Assembly: GCA_027050775.1 (NCBI GenBank)
Contig: JALUBH010000008.1
Location: forward strand, 1 to 37,056
Direction: 5' to 3'
DNA from: Campylobacteraceae bacterium
GTDB lineage: Bacteria > Campylobacterota > Campylobacteria > Campylobacterales > Sulfurospirillaceae
Length of the DNA stretch: 37,056 bases
Shown one piece after another: positions 25,955-34,929 of this stretch. Numbering within the stretch: position 1 is the stretch's first letter; each line of letters begins with the position of its first letter. A program made the translations under genes and the position numbers. The notes under the pieces were generated by a model, which was given only the letters and a program-made list of their open reading frames with translations, did not search any database and was not told where the DNA came from.

Positions 25955-27298
25955 CTATTGTGTAGTACAAACTGAACATATATCAAAAGTTTTAAAAACA
26001 AAATCAGCCTTTTGCACAGTATCAAGTCCTATAATCGCTTTTTGTGCAACAGAAGGGTTTTTTGGGCTTCCATTGCCAAGATTCCATACTGTAGGGGGGA
26101 TAATATCATATTTTTTTATCATGCCCTCTTCTACTTCTATCTTGTGCATAAGCGTACCTCTTGCAGCTTCAACTACGCCGATACCCTCAGAGCTAATATG
26201 TTTAGGCATAAACTTTGGAGCTTGAAGAGATTTTTCTTTTATGTTTATACTTTTGAGTAGATATTGAGATCTTTTCAATAAGATAGCTATCTCTTTTACT
26301 CTAGCAGTAATTCTTGTTATAACCGAATCTGCACATCTCCTATGGCAGTCTCGTATCATAGTATCTTTGCTTATCATCAGTCTTGCGAGTGGTCCAACCT
26401 CATAAAAATCATTTTTATATATAGCACTTTTAGAGTAAGTAAATCCACTTTTTTTATCTTCAAAAAAACTGTTTTTTAAACTCTCTTCAACAAACTTGAT
26501 ATTTGCACGGTACAATCTAGTTTTTATCGCTTTTGTAGGCTCTTGTATGCCTTGGTTCTCTCCAAAAGATATAAATCTGTCATAACTCCTGCCAATCTCA
26601 TTAAAACCTATCTCTTTCATATATGTTATAGCTATATCTAAAGTAGAGTCAAAATTAATCAAATCAGATATGGAATCTAACTCTAAAAACTCATCTATAC
26701 TACATCCAAAAAGTCTCTCTTCACAGAAATCATATACATTTGATAAAAAACTCTGTGCATTTGATATATCACTAGAAAGTGGGTCGCATGTGACACCGCC
26801 CGTCATAACATAAGAGCCGTGTGGCCACTGACCTGAAAAAATCGCACCCATTTTCAATATATCACTTAAAGCTTTTTGAGCTTCAAACCACTCTTTATCT
26901 TTGAAAGGCACAGTTGCAACAAACTTGCCTCTGTTTATCTTAAATAGCTCAGGTAGTATTGAAAAATAGAACCATTTTATATGATTTTGAATTTTTTCTG
27001 CATTTAAAACAAGCTCTCTAATCTTTTTGGCTTTTTCTGTCATATCAAGATTTACACCGATATTTTTATAGCAATCCTCAATAGCAAGGATAGTTGCATT
27101 TACATGTGAATGAGAACAGATACCACAAACTCTTGGGGTTATCATCAAAGCATCCAAAAGATGTCTTTGTGTCAAAATATCTTCGATAGCCCTATAATTT
27201 AAAAATTTGATTTTTGCATAAGATATCCTACTCTCTTTCCACTCTAATTCAAGTGTAGCTTCACCCTCTATACGCTCTATAATCTCTTTAGTTATCAT
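25955..27298 (-). CDS. Cytosolic [NiFe] hydrogenase large subunit (group 2-like)
   Basis: Second Ni-Fe subunit, 447 residues, clearly shorter than HydB. The first Cys motif is RVCGICSHSH, and ERIEGEATLEL opens the protein. The second motif is DICSVCTTQ at the very C-terminus: Cys441 and Cys444 are kept, but the usual Pro is Ile, the final His is Gln, and no extension follows. No maturation protease is therefore required, as in HupV/HoxC-type and related cytosolic hydrogenases. It overlaps the small subunit gene by four bases. It is probably a group 2 enzyme (2d is the likely subgroup in Campylobacterota) that reduces a soluble carrier or senses H2. Physiological direction cannot be read from sequence. 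Confidence 0.88.
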   Translation of the reverse strand: MITKEIIERIEGEATLELEWKESRISYAKIKFLNYRAIEDILTQRHLLDALMITPRVCGICSHSHVNATILAIEDCYKNIGVNLDMTEKAKKIRELVLNAEKIQNHIKWFYFSILPELFKINRGKFVATVPFKDKEWFEAQKALSDILKMGAIFSGQWPHGSYVMTGGVTCDPLSSDISNAQSFLSNVYDFCEERLFGCSIDEFLELDSISDLINFDSTLDIAITYMKEIGFNEIGRSYDRFISFGENQGIQEPTKAIKTRLYRANIKFVEESLKNSFFEDKKSGFTYSKSAIYKNDFYEVGPLARLMISKDTMIRDCHRRCADSVITRITARVKEIAILLKRSQYLLKSINIKEKSLQAPKFMPKHISSEGIGVVEAARGTLMHKIEVEEGMIKKYDIIPPTVWNLGNGSPKNPSVAQKAIIGLDTVQKADFVFKTFDICSVCTTQ

Positions 27299-28185
27299 CC
27301 CATTAACCTCTTTTCAAGTCTCTCTATCTTAAAACTTTTCGCCACTCCTGTTATGGAGTAGTAAGCTCTCTTACTTACCCCAACCGGTGTGGCTGGAAGA
27401 GACATATACTTCTTGGTTTCATACACATTGTCTCTTGGAAAATCAGGCTCGGTACACCCTAAACAAGGTGACCCTGCTCTTGTCTTAGAGCTAACTTCAT
27501 TCCAGAGGATTTTATTGCAGTTTGCATGTGTCATGGGACCTCTGCAACCATGGTCATAAAAAAGGCATCCCTCTTTCTCACCAAAGCTTTTTGTATCTAT
27601 CTTCCATTCGAAATATTCATTTCTCATACAACCATGATGTACAAAATAAGAGTAGACTTCTTTTGGTCTAAGATACTCATCCAACAATGGTTCCCTGCCC
27701 TCTTTCAGCGCAAAAAGAGTGTCAACCAACCATTTTGGATGAAGTGGGCATCCGGGTATATTTATGACTTTGTGATTTTTATCCCAATATCCGCCTTTTT
27801 TGTCTCCACTATAGAGTGCTCCGCTTATATTTTTTTTATCCCTTTCTCTAAAAATTCCCCCAAAACTTGCACAAGTTCCGGCACAAATGATATATCTTAC
27901 CTTTTTAGCCAAATTGTCAATCAACTCGCCAAAGCTGTATCCAGATCTATCGACATAGTCTTTAACTTTTGTAAAAGAACCCTCTACGATCAAATAATCA
28001 TAACTATCATCACTATTTAAAATATCTTTTAAATTATAATTGCCGACAAGTAGAGGGTGATAAACAATATCGAAGTTTTTGGCAAAACTCTTCATTTGCG
28101 AGTAGTTAAAAAAAGAGTGGGAATCGCCATTGCAAGTAATCCCCTGAATCCAAACGATACTCTTTTTAAGTTGAATTTTAGACAT
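27295..28185 (-). CDS. Cytosolic [NiFe] hydrogenase small subunit without Tat signal
   Basis: 296 residues starting directly with MSKIQLKKSIVWIQGITC; no twin-arginine signal and no C-terminal anchor, so the enzyme stays in the cytoplasm. The proximal cluster motif is CNGD (Cys18, Asp21) where most small subunits have CxxC. The other ligands are in AGTCASFGG and PGCPLHP. The later Cys/His set is HHGC, GCLFYDHGC, HANC and PCLGCTEPDF. It lies 38 bases after the TetR gene and overlaps the large subunit gene, so the three probably form one operon. Asp/Asn replacements at this position are known in some uptake hydrogenases and change cluster properties. Confidence 0.9.
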   Translation of the reverse strand: MSKIQLKKSIVWIQGITCNGDSHSFFNYSQMKSFAKNFDIVYHPLLVGNYNLKDILNSDDSYDYLIVEGSFTKVKDYVDRSGYSFGELIDNLAKKVRYIICAGTCASFGGIFRERDKKNISGALYSGDKKGGYWDKNHKVINIPGCPLHPKWLVDTLFALKEGREPLLDEYLRPKEVYSYFVHHGCMRNEYFEWKIDTKSFGEKEGCLFYDHGCRGPMTHANCNKILWNEVSSKTRAGSPCLGCTEPDFPRDNVYETKKYMSLPATPVGVSKRAYYSITGVAKSFKIERLEKRLMG

Positions 28186-28223
28186 CTTAGAGAACCTTTT
28201 TTGGTTAGATTTCTTGTGTATTT

Positions 28224-28808
28224 TTAAGTTTTTAGAGCTCTGTATATATTTTCGGATATATCATCCACATAATTTTCAAGCTTATCATCAAGAATACCCT
28301 CTCCATTTAAGAACACAAAGCCCCCTAGATACCCCATAAAAAGACCAAAGGCAGAGAAAAAGTTTTGATTTCTAAGTTCTTTTCTTCTAACTCCCTCTTC
28401 AAAAAATATCATAAGCTCAGTAACAAAAGCAGCGACACAGACCATACCTTCACAGCCATCTTTGAAAATCTCCTTGTTTGAAAGATATACTCTAAGAAAA
28501 AATTCTAGATGTTCAGGTTGCTCTATCGCCATTGTAAAGTATAATTTTACAATTTCATGTATCTTCTTTCTTGTATTAATATTTTGTTCGTTAATGACTC
28601 TTATCTTTGCACCCAATATATCAGAAGAGTATCTAATGACGCTTCTTGCCAACTCTTCTTTGGAGGAAAAATAGTTATATAAATTTCCAACACTCATATC
28701 CATAGCTTTCGCAATATCGGGTATAGTTGTACTGTAAAAACCTTTTTTTGAAAATAAAACCAGCGATTTTTCAAGTATGAGCTCAGTCTTTTTAAGTTTC
28801 TTATTCAA
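28224..28808 (-). CDS. TetR-family transcriptional regulator next to the cytosolic hydrogenase
   Basis: N-terminal TetR DNA-binding domain: LILEKSLVLFSKKGFYSTTI, then PDIAKAMDMSVGNLYNYFSSKEELA forming the helix-turn-helix (about residues 10-55), followed by an all-helical ligand domain. An ORF start at 28820 (TTG) is possible, but GGAG six bases before the TTG at 28808 favours the latter, giving about 194 residues. It is the first gene of a likely operon with the cytosolic hydrogenase. The perfect palindrome upstream of hydA is its most likely target. No copy of that palindrome was seen in front of the TetR gene itself. The ligand is unknown. Confidence 0.9.
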   Translation of the reverse strand: MNKKLKKTELILEKSLVLFSKKGFYSTTIPDIAKAMDMSVGNLYNYFSSKEELARSVIRYSSDILGAKIRVINEQNINTRKKIHEIVKLYFTMAIEQPEHLEFFLRVYLSNKEIFKDGCEGMVCVAAFVTELMIFFEEGVRRKELRNQNFFSAFGLFMGYLGGFVFLNGEGILDDKLENYVDDISENIYRALKT

Positions 28809-28820
28809 TTTTAACTCCAA

Positions 28821-29048
28821 TTACATAAAGTGACATATTTGTAATTTTATCACAATTATAATAAAATTTTGGTTTTTATACCCATTGCATGATACAATTT
28901 GGAAAAAGTTGGCTCATAAAACAGTATGGTTAGTATATTTCTCTGCTGGCGATAAACTCCTATTTGCACTATGCATTTTTTGCGTGTTATAAAAGTTCTA
29001 TATATTCAAATACAGAAAATGAAAAAAATAATCTTCTACAGTAGTGTC
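28821..29048. other. Intergenic region upstream of the TetR gene
   Basis: About 230 AT-rich bases hold the presumed promoter of the TetR-hydrogenase operon, but no confident -35/-10 pair or operator was picked out. A GTGA-N16-TCAC symmetry at 28827-28850 was noticed and is weak. The part adjoining 29049 is probably decayed sequence, since it abuts a gene remnant. Confidence 0.3.
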
Positions 29049-29111
29049 GATGGAGCCTTATATGATGCTAAAAAAAGAGGCAGAAATAGAGTTGTAGCTA
29101 CACTTCAATAA
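29049..29111 (+). pseudogene. C-terminal remnant of a GGDEF (diguanylate cyclase) gene
   Basis: The plus-strand frame reads DGALYDAKKRGRNRVVATLQ and stop. This is nearly the standard end of GGDEF domains (ADxALYxAKxxGRNRV). Sequence upstream in this frame does not continue the domain, so only about 20 codons survive. The remnant's stop overlaps the 3' end of the convergent gene at 29098-29697, suggesting a deletion or rearrangement joined the two. Confidence 0.6.
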
Positions 29112-29697
29112 TAAGCTTGGAGAAAACAGACTGAAAAGATTTGACTGAAAATTCTTTTTGCAAAGAGTACAACTCTTGCCAAGTTTTACCTATAAATCCA
29201 TCGCTCTGACCTAAATCTACCTTTAGCCTGATTTGGGTGACAAAATCACATATAATCGTAAAAAGCACATAGTATTGAAAAATCGTAAGTTTATCTAACA
29301 AATCATCAACCCTATAATAATCCGCTATAAACCTGCCACTTCCATCTTCAAGCCCAATTGACCAAATCTCTTTTGCAAAATCATGTCTAAACTCTACTGA
29401 GTTTTGTTGCGTATAGGCAAAGTCTTTCAATATAACTTTTAGCTCTGTTTTGGCTACATAAGAATCTATGTTTTTAAGATACAAACAAACTGCAAAAATA
29501 AAAATCTCTTTATAACTTAGCCCGATTTCGTATATTTCTTCTATTGTTTCATTTTCTAGTCGAATATAATTTTTCAAGAAAGTAAGATGATCAACCCTCC
29601 AATTTTCAGGCTCACTTTTAGCTCTCTTCTTCCACTCTATAAGTGTTGGTCTAGGTATCTTGAAGCGTTTTACAATTGGCTTATATGAAAATCTCAA
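29098..29697 (-). CDS. Protein of unknown function with N-terminal HTH-like segment
   Basis: 199 residues from a TTG start five bases after AGGAG. The first 25 residues (YKPIVKRFKIPRPTLIEWKKR) resemble a helix-turn-helix of the transposase/phage type. The rest is mainly helical with several aromatic residues and no membrane segment, Cys motif or catalytic signature that can be named. It is followed by the GGDEF remnant on the other strand and preceded by the CNNM gene. A DNA-binding role is possible. The family is not recognised. Confidence 0.5.
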   Translation of the reverse strand: MRFSYKPIVKRFKIPRPTLIEWKKRAKSEPENWRVDHLTFLKNYIRLENETIEEIYEIGLSYKEIFIFAVCLYLKNIDSYVAKTELKVILKDFAYTQQNSVEFRHDFAKEIWSIGLEDGSGRFIADYYRVDDLLDKLTIFQYYVLFTIICDFVTQIRLKVDLGQSDGFIGKTWQELYSLQKEFSVKSFQSVFSKLIIEV

Positions 29698-29772
29698 ATC
29701 ATCTCCTAGTTCTTGTTTGCATTGTATTATCTTTAAAAAAGATGTATTTAATAACTGATCTTATATATTATA

Positions 29773-30807
29773 TCAAATATTTTTACTATTTTTCCTCTTT
29801 TTCATTTTCTCTTTTGCAAGCTTTTGCATATCTTCTGTAGTATCTAGTTCATCCATAATCTCGACTCCAAGAAGTGTCTCTATGCAGTCTTCAAGCGTAA
29901 CTATTCCTTCTGTTTGCCCATAGCTATCAGTCACTAAAAACATATGTTCTTTTCTTTTAATAAAGAGATCAAGCGTATATGATACTGGTATATTTTCGTT
30001 AATAGCAAATATAGGTTGCATTAGCTCTTCGAGCTTTACATCTTGAGTTTTAATAGCTTTTTCAAAAATTTGCTTACTAAGAACAACACCTATTATATTG
30101 TCTATAGTTCCTTCATATAGTGGTACTCTTGAGAATTTTTTTATACCTGGCCTATCTATAACATCTTTTATAAACTTATCTTTTTCTAGTGCAAATATGA
30201 CACTTCTAGGGGTTAAGATCTCATGTATCTTGCTTTTATTTAGACTTAAAATATTTTCTATATAATCAGACTCTTTTTCATCTATAACACCCTCATTCTC
30301 GCTTATAAGCGTACTTTCAAGCAACTCCTCTCTTGTGATTATATTTGCATTTTCATCTTTTGCTATCTTTTTTGTGATAAACAAAGAGACGATTATCAGT
30401 GGATAAGTGATAAATATAAAAAAGTTTATAATATAAGAAGCAAATGGTGCCAACTCTTTATAATACATAGCTCCTATAGTCTTTGGTATGATTTCTGAAA
30501 TAAACAGTATCACTAAAGTTAAAACAGCCGAGACATAAAACATATATTCACTGCCAAAAAGTTTACTAGCCTGCGCTCCAACTCCTGCAGCTCCAAGCGT
30601 ATTTGCCACTGTATTCAAAATCAATATGGAAGACAAAGAGGTATTTAGGCCTTTTTTTAGCTTTTCTAAAGACTTACCGACATTTGGTTTTGCTTTTTTT
30701 ACAACATTTATATGCGACATATTTAGAGAGAGCAGTATCGACTCAAGCATTGAGCACAAAAACGAAACCCCAACTGCAAGGGCAAAATATATAATTAGCA
30801 GCGTCAT
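29773..30807 (-). CDS. CNNM/DUF21 and CBS-domain membrane protein (CorC/HlyC-like family)
   Basis: The N-terminal DUF21 domain has about four hydrophobic segments (1-22, 60-80, 88-110 and 124-145) and the family-typical ISEIIPKTIGAMYYKELAPF. An acidic linker NEGVIDEKESDYIENIL and two CBS domains (ILTPRSVIFALEKD..., LMQPIFAINENIP...) precede a charged tail. The usual C-terminal CorC_HlyC domain is missing (344 residues). Relatives are linked to Mg2+/Co2+ efflux or transport. The gene is on the same strand as ubiD and starts 48 bases after its end, so the two may be co-transcribed. Confidence 0.88.
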   Translation of the reverse strand: MTLLIIYFALAVGVSFLCSMLESILLSLNMSHINVVKKAKPNVGKSLEKLKKGLNTSLSSILILNTVANTLGAAGVGAQASKLFGSEYMFYVSAVLTLVILFISEIIPKTIGAMYYKELAPFASYIINFFIFITYPLIIVSLFITKKIAKDENANIITREELLESTLISENEGVIDEKESDYIENILSLNKSKIHEILTPRSVIFALEKDKFIKDVIDRPGIKKFSRVPLYEGTIDNIIGVVLSKQIFEKAIKTQDVKLEELMQPIFAINENIPVSYTLDLFIKRKEHMFLVTDSYGQTEGIVTLEDCIETLLGVEIMDELDTTEDMQKLAKEKMKKRKNSKNI

Positions 30808-30855
30808 CTCTTCAAGCCTTGAGCTACAAGATGAGACTGCTTATTCGACGAATAA

Positions 30856-32664
30856 TCAGACATAGTAGTGTTTTAATAACTCCTTGTTATTTTGTATCAA
30901 TCCTCTTTTTATCAAACTCTCCAATACTCCATTATCGCAATCAGTATCGTCCGGCCACTCTCTAGAGTAGCCGTCTTTTTCGCTCTTATTTGTAGCATCT
31001 ATCCCTATATATTCTGTTTGCAAAAATATATCTCTTTTGGCATCTATATTGTTTACAACTCGCCATACAAGCATATAAGGATTTGTCAAATCATTTTTGT
31101 CAACATCTACAAAAATCAAAAGTTTCAAGTGTTTCTTTAGCTCTTTTAACTCTTCATAAATCTCTTTTATATCTCTATTTTTTTTCACTCCCAAAACACA
31201 AATAGGTGTCTTTGTGTGAGTTTTGTATTGGCAAAGAGATTTGATATCAGAAATTTTAGAGCTTATTATATCCAAAAGTTCCTTATCTTCCAATATCTCT
31301 TTTTTTGGATATCTAACATTGTCTTTTGTACAGTCAACACCAAGTTTTCCACCATAGCAGGCATTTGGGCTAGCATGGTCAAGAGCATCGCAAATACCCT
31401 CACTTATAAGGATATTTTCTACGCTCACTCTATCGCATATATAATCACTTATATCTTCATAATTTTCAAGCTTAGGAGCATCATCATCCACAAAAAAGGC
31501 ATGTTTGACAAAACTCATCTGCCCTACTCCCCAAAAAGCATGCATAAACTGTTTGGCATGGCCGGGATAGCAACTCTTCATCTTAGCTAGTATAAGATTA
31601 TGAAAAACACCATTTTCAGGCATTCGGTAGTCGATAAGATCAGGTGCGGTAGTCTTTAAAAGTGGCAAAAATATCCTCTCTGTTGCCCACCCCATGTATT
31701 TATCTTCTAAAGGTGGCTTTCCAACAACTGTTGCTTGAAAAACAGGTTTTTTCTTTGTAGTTATACATGTAACATCCATCACAGGATACAGCTCTTTAAG
31801 CGTGTAGTATCCCGTGTGATCACCAAAAGGACCCTCTATCTCTTCTTTGCTTGGATCTACCCATCCTTCTATCACTATATCACTGTCACTTGGTATATAT
31901 ATCGGATTTGTTTTTGATTTGACTAATAGGGCATTTTTCTCTTTTATCAAGCCATAAAGCAAGAGCTCAAACATGCCATTTGGCATAGGAGCTTGTCCAC
32001 ACCAAATATAAAGAGGATCTCCTCCAATTGCCACACTCACTGGCATTTTTTTGCCGGCTTTTTTGTATTCATTAAAAAAATGTGCACCGTCTTTGTGTAT
32101 TTGCCAGTGCATACCTAGTCTATTTTTGTCATAAACCTGTAGCCTATACATGCCAAGGTTTTGTTTTTCTCCATCTAAACTTTGAGTATAAACTTGACCC
32201 ATAGTGATAAAAGGTCCGCCATCATCGTTCCAAGTCTTCAAGATTGGCAAATCATATAGATCAATATCCTTCTTTACAAGCTCTTGAGCCGGTGCTTTCG
32301 AATTTACTCTTTTTGGAAAAACACTTTTTAGATCAAAAAGCTCTTTTAAAATCCCCATTTTGCCCCAAAAATCTCTTGGAGGCCTCATGTGAAGCAACTC
32401 CTCTATTTTTGCTGCTATCTCATCGGGCTCCTTGCCAAATATAAGTTTGGTAGCCTCATAAGAGCCGAAAACATTCATTAAAACAGGAGTATCAAACTTT
32501 TTGTTTAGTCGTTTGCTTGTCGGATTTCTAAAAAGAAGAGCTTTTGAGTCCTTTTGCTTAACTTCCACATAAGCGATATGAGCCATCTCAAGGTCTATAT
32601 CCACCTCTTCATCTATAACTCTAAGCAGACCATTTTCCCTAAGCAATTCTATACTCTCTTGCAT
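30856..32664 (-). CDS. UbiD-family decarboxylase, menaquinone (futalosine pathway) type
   Basis: Prenylated-FMN-dependent decarboxylase of 602 residues. Motifs include PVLMNVFGSYEATKLIFG, LPILKTWNDDGGPFITMGQV, the active-site strand EGPFGDHTGYYTLKE and MPNGMFELLLYG. The length and the C-terminal acidic stretch fit the subgroup annotated as the menaquinone biosynthesis decarboxylase (SCO4490-like) in bacteria that use futalosine. Menaquinone is the acceptor for the HydABC hydrogenase, so the gene is metabolically consistent with the rest, though not in the same operon. It is divergent from the PAP2 gene, with about 125 bases in between. Confidence 0.88.
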   Translation of the reverse strand: MQESIELLRENGLLRVIDEEVDIDLEMAHIAYVEVKQKDSKALLFRNPTSKRLNKKFDTPVLMNVFGSYEATKLIFGKEPDEIAAKIEELLHMRPPRDFWGKMGILKELFDLKSVFPKRVNSKAPAQELVKKDIDLYDLPILKTWNDDGGPFITMGQVYTQSLDGEKQNLGMYRLQVYDKNRLGMHWQIHKDGAHFFNEYKKAGKKMPVSVAIGGDPLYIWCGQAPMPNGMFELLLYGLIKEKNALLVKSKTNPIYIPSDSDIVIEGWVDPSKEEIEGPFGDHTGYYTLKELYPVMDVTCITTKKKPVFQATVVGKPPLEDKYMGWATERIFLPLLKTTAPDLIDYRMPENGVFHNLILAKMKSCYPGHAKQFMHAFWGVGQMSFVKHAFFVDDDAPKLENYEDISDYICDRVSVENILISEGICDALDHASPNACYGGKLGVDCTKDNVRYPKKEILEDKELLDIISSKISDIKSLCQYKTHTKTPICVLGVKKNRDIKEIYEELKELKKHLKLLIFVDVDKNDLTNPYMLVWRVVNNIDAKRDIFLQTEYIGIDATNKSEKDGYSREWPDDTDCDNGVLESLIKRGLIQNNKELLKHYYV

Positions 32665-32790
32665 AAATTTTCTCCTATTGTATTGCTGATATTGTATCTT
32701 ATTTTGTTTAGGGACAGATAAAAACTATCTTTTCATCTTCATTTCATTTTCGCAAGTATAATTCTGCTAAACATACATGTAAAGGTCAAT

Positions 32791-33366
32791 ATGCTAACTT
32801 TAAATCAAGATATATTTTTGAGTATTAACTCATATGCACTCAAAAGTCACCTTTTGGATTCTGCGATGATGGCAGCGGCACAAGATATGCCGTTTTTATT
32901 TATCGGATTACTTTTTTACCTGTGGTTTAAGAATAAAAAAGCTGAAGCTTTATATGCGGGATATGCCACAACTCTAGGAGTTGGAATCAATCTAGTCGTA
33001 GGACTCTTTTACTTTCACAATCGTCCTTTTATGGATCACTTAGGGGTTACACTACTAGCTCATAAGGCAGAAAACTCTTTTCCGTCTGATCATACAACTT
33101 TTACTGTCTCAATTGCTTTGATGCTTTTATACTTCAAATCTACAAGAACCATAGGAGTAATTTCAACTTTTTTAGCTCTATGGTGTGGAATCGCTAGAGT
33201 TTACTCAGGGGTACACTACCCATTTGACATATTGGGCTCTATTATAGTTTCGATTATAGCTGTTGTGATTATCGCTATACTAAAAAATAGGCTAACTACC
33301 GTAAATAAACACATTATATCTACTTGGTATAAAATCATAGGAGGAAAAGATGAAAAAAATTTTTAA
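32791..33366 (+). CDS. PAP2-family membrane phosphatase (undecaprenyl-diphosphatase BcrC/YbjG-like)
   Basis: 191 residues with about five or six membrane helices. The three phosphatase motifs are present: FHNRPF (motif 1), PSDHTT (motif 2) and ARVYSGVHYPFD (motif 3 with the catalytic His). This fits an enzyme that dephosphorylates undecaprenyl diphosphate or a related lipid phosphate on the outer face of the membrane. AAAGG is five bases before the ATG. It overlaps the metallophosphoesterase start by 17 bases and is the first gene of a five-gene envelope/two-component operon. Confidence 0.88.
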   Translation: MLTLNQDIFLSINSYALKSHLLDSAMMAAAQDMPFLFIGLLFYLWFKNKKAEALYAGYATTLGVGINLVVGLFYFHNRPFMDHLGVTLLAHKAENSFPSDHTTFTVSIALMLLYFKSTRTIGVISTFLALWCGIARVYSGVHYPFDILGSIIVSIIAVVIIAILKNRLTTVNKHIISTWYKIIGGKDEKNF

Positions 33367-34346
33367 CAAACACAATATCATAGCTGTAGTTATGATTATG
33401 GTTGGGCTTGGAGTATTTTTATATCCATGGCTATTTGAAATGCCAAAGGTATTAGATTTAAACTATCAAAATTTACAAAAAATCCAAAAAGAGGATAACA
33501 ATGGAAGTAAATTTTCTTTTGTAGTTTTTGGAGATAATAAAAATTCAGTTTTTTCTTTTCCAAAACTTATCAATGATGTAAATAAAGAAAAGATAGCATT
33601 TAGTGCAGAAACTGGTGATTTGATAGACAATATGATTGATGGTGGCAGTGAATATAAAGTCTATCTCAAACAGATAAGTGCCATAAAAAAAACCTTTTTT
33701 AGTGGTCCCGGGCAATCATGAAACAGAAGGCATGAGTTCGGCATATTACTATCTTTTCGGCAGAGCCTATTATGCTTTTAGTTTTAAAAACTCATACTTT
33801 TTGATGCTTGATGGATCACACGAGACCGGTATGGGAGCAGCTGAATTTGCATGGTTGAAAAACAGACTTAAAATCTCTCAAAAATTTCAACATGTTTTTG
33901 TTTTTATGCATATTCCTCTGCACGACCCCATAAAAGATTCTATAGTAAAAGCACAATTTGATGAACCGTTTGCATCTAAATTGCAAAATCTGTTTGATAA
34001 ATACAAAATAGATATGATTTTCACAGCTCATCAACACGGGTACTTTACAGGCAAATGGGGCAAAACTCCATATACCGTCACCGGAGGTGCAGGAGCAGAA
34101 CTCGGGGGAGAAGATAAAAACCACTTTTTTCACCACTATGTTTTAGTTAATGTAAATGGCTCGCAAGTTAGTTATAAAGTGAAACAAGTCACAAAACCAA
34201 CAGGCTCTTTGATAGATGAGTTTCTACACAATCTAAAAGAGTTTATAAGCATGTATGCGCTAGCACATTGGGATCTGTTTTTGACTCTGTTTGGTTTGAT
34301 TTATCTATTTGTGTATAATTGCATAATTATCAAAAAGGAAGATTAA
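33350..34346 (+). pseudogene. Metallophosphoesterase interrupted by a +1-type frameshift in an A8 tract
   Basis: Two overlapping frames together form a calcineurin-like phosphoesterase. Frame one (33350-33721) has an N-terminal membrane anchor, VVFGDNK and AETGDLIDN. Frame two (from about 33702 to 34346) has VVPGNHETEG, the HIPLHDP and TAHQHGYFTG metal-binding motifs and a C-terminal membrane helix (WDLFLTLFGLIYLFVY). Deleting one A from the A8 run at 33685-33692 gives IKKPFLVVPGNHE, the expected continuous motif. All catalytic motifs are otherwise intact, so this is a recent mutation, a phase-variable tract or a sequencing error. A GGAGG box precedes the ATG. The product would be an extracytoplasmic enzyme next to lipid-phosphate genes. 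Confidence 0.85.
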
Positions 34347-34350
34347 AATA

Positions 34351-34929
34351 TTGAATGAAATAGTAAATTTTTTGGTTAACACTATAGGGCAAATGGGCTA
34401 TGTTGGTATATTTGCTCTGATGTTTTTAGAGAGTTCTTTTTTCCCATTTCCTAGTGAAGTTGTGATGATACCGGCTGGCTACCTTGCTTATCAAGGAGAG
34501 ATGAGCTTATCTTTAGTTCTAGTTTTTGGAATACTTGGCAGTTTAGCAGGGGCTTGGTTTAATTACCTCTTGGCTTCAAAATTTGGAAGAAAGTTTTTAG
34601 ATAAAATAATGAGTCATGAAAAAGTAGAAAAACTTGAAGCATTTTTTGAAAATCACGGACACATCTCTACCTTTACAGGGAGGCTGATTCCTGGAATTAG
34701 ACAGTACATCTCATTTCCTGCAGGTCTTGCTAAAATGAATGCACTAAAATTTAGCATATATACAACCATAGGTGCAGGTATATGGGCTACTATCTTAACA
34801 TTTCTAGGATATTTTTTAGGGGCAAATACAGAGTTGATTCATCAATATTTGAAAGAGATTACTATCGCAACTCTTGTTTTGGTTATAGTTTTGATAGCAA
34901 TCTATGTTAAAGCAAAAAGCAAAAAATGA
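34351..34929 (+). CDS. DedA-family membrane protein
   Basis: 192 residues, about five membrane segments. The family signature ESSFFPFPSEVVMIPAGYLA is near residue 27, followed by GSLAGAWFNYLLASKFGRKF and FTGRLIPGIRQYISFPAGLAKM with the conserved Arg-Pro region. DedA proteins act in membrane homeostasis and undecaprenyl-phosphate or phospholipid flipping. The start is a TTG, as no ATG fits the frame; AAGGA lies 11 bases upstream. It sits four bases after the metallophosphoesterase and overlaps the response regulator start (ATGA), consistent with a lipid-carrier recycling group. Confidence 0.9.
   Translation: MNEIVNFLVNTIGQMGYVGIFALMFLESSFFPFPSEVVMIPAGYLAYQGEMSLSLVLVFGILGSLAGAWFNYLLASKFGRKFLDKIMSHEKVEKLEAFFENHGHISTFTGRLIPGIRQYISFPAGLAKMNALKFSIYTTIGAGIWATILTFLGYFLGANTELIHQYLKEITIATLVLVIVLIAIYVKAKSKK

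Noticed and set aside
25955-28185. Calling the second hydrogenase HupUV, a proven H2 sensor
   Set aside because: No HupT/HoxJ-type kinase or HoxA regulator is in the window. Sequence alone does not separate a sensor from a cytosolic catalytic enzyme.
28827-28850. GTGA-N16-TCAC symmetry as an operator of the TetR gene
   Set aside because: The arms are only four bases and do not resemble the palindrome found at hydA.
33685-33702. Programmed -1 ribosomal frameshift in the metallophosphoesterase
   Set aside because: The downstream frame is in the +1 direction relative to the upstream one, so a -1 slip on the A-run does not join them. Loss of one A does.
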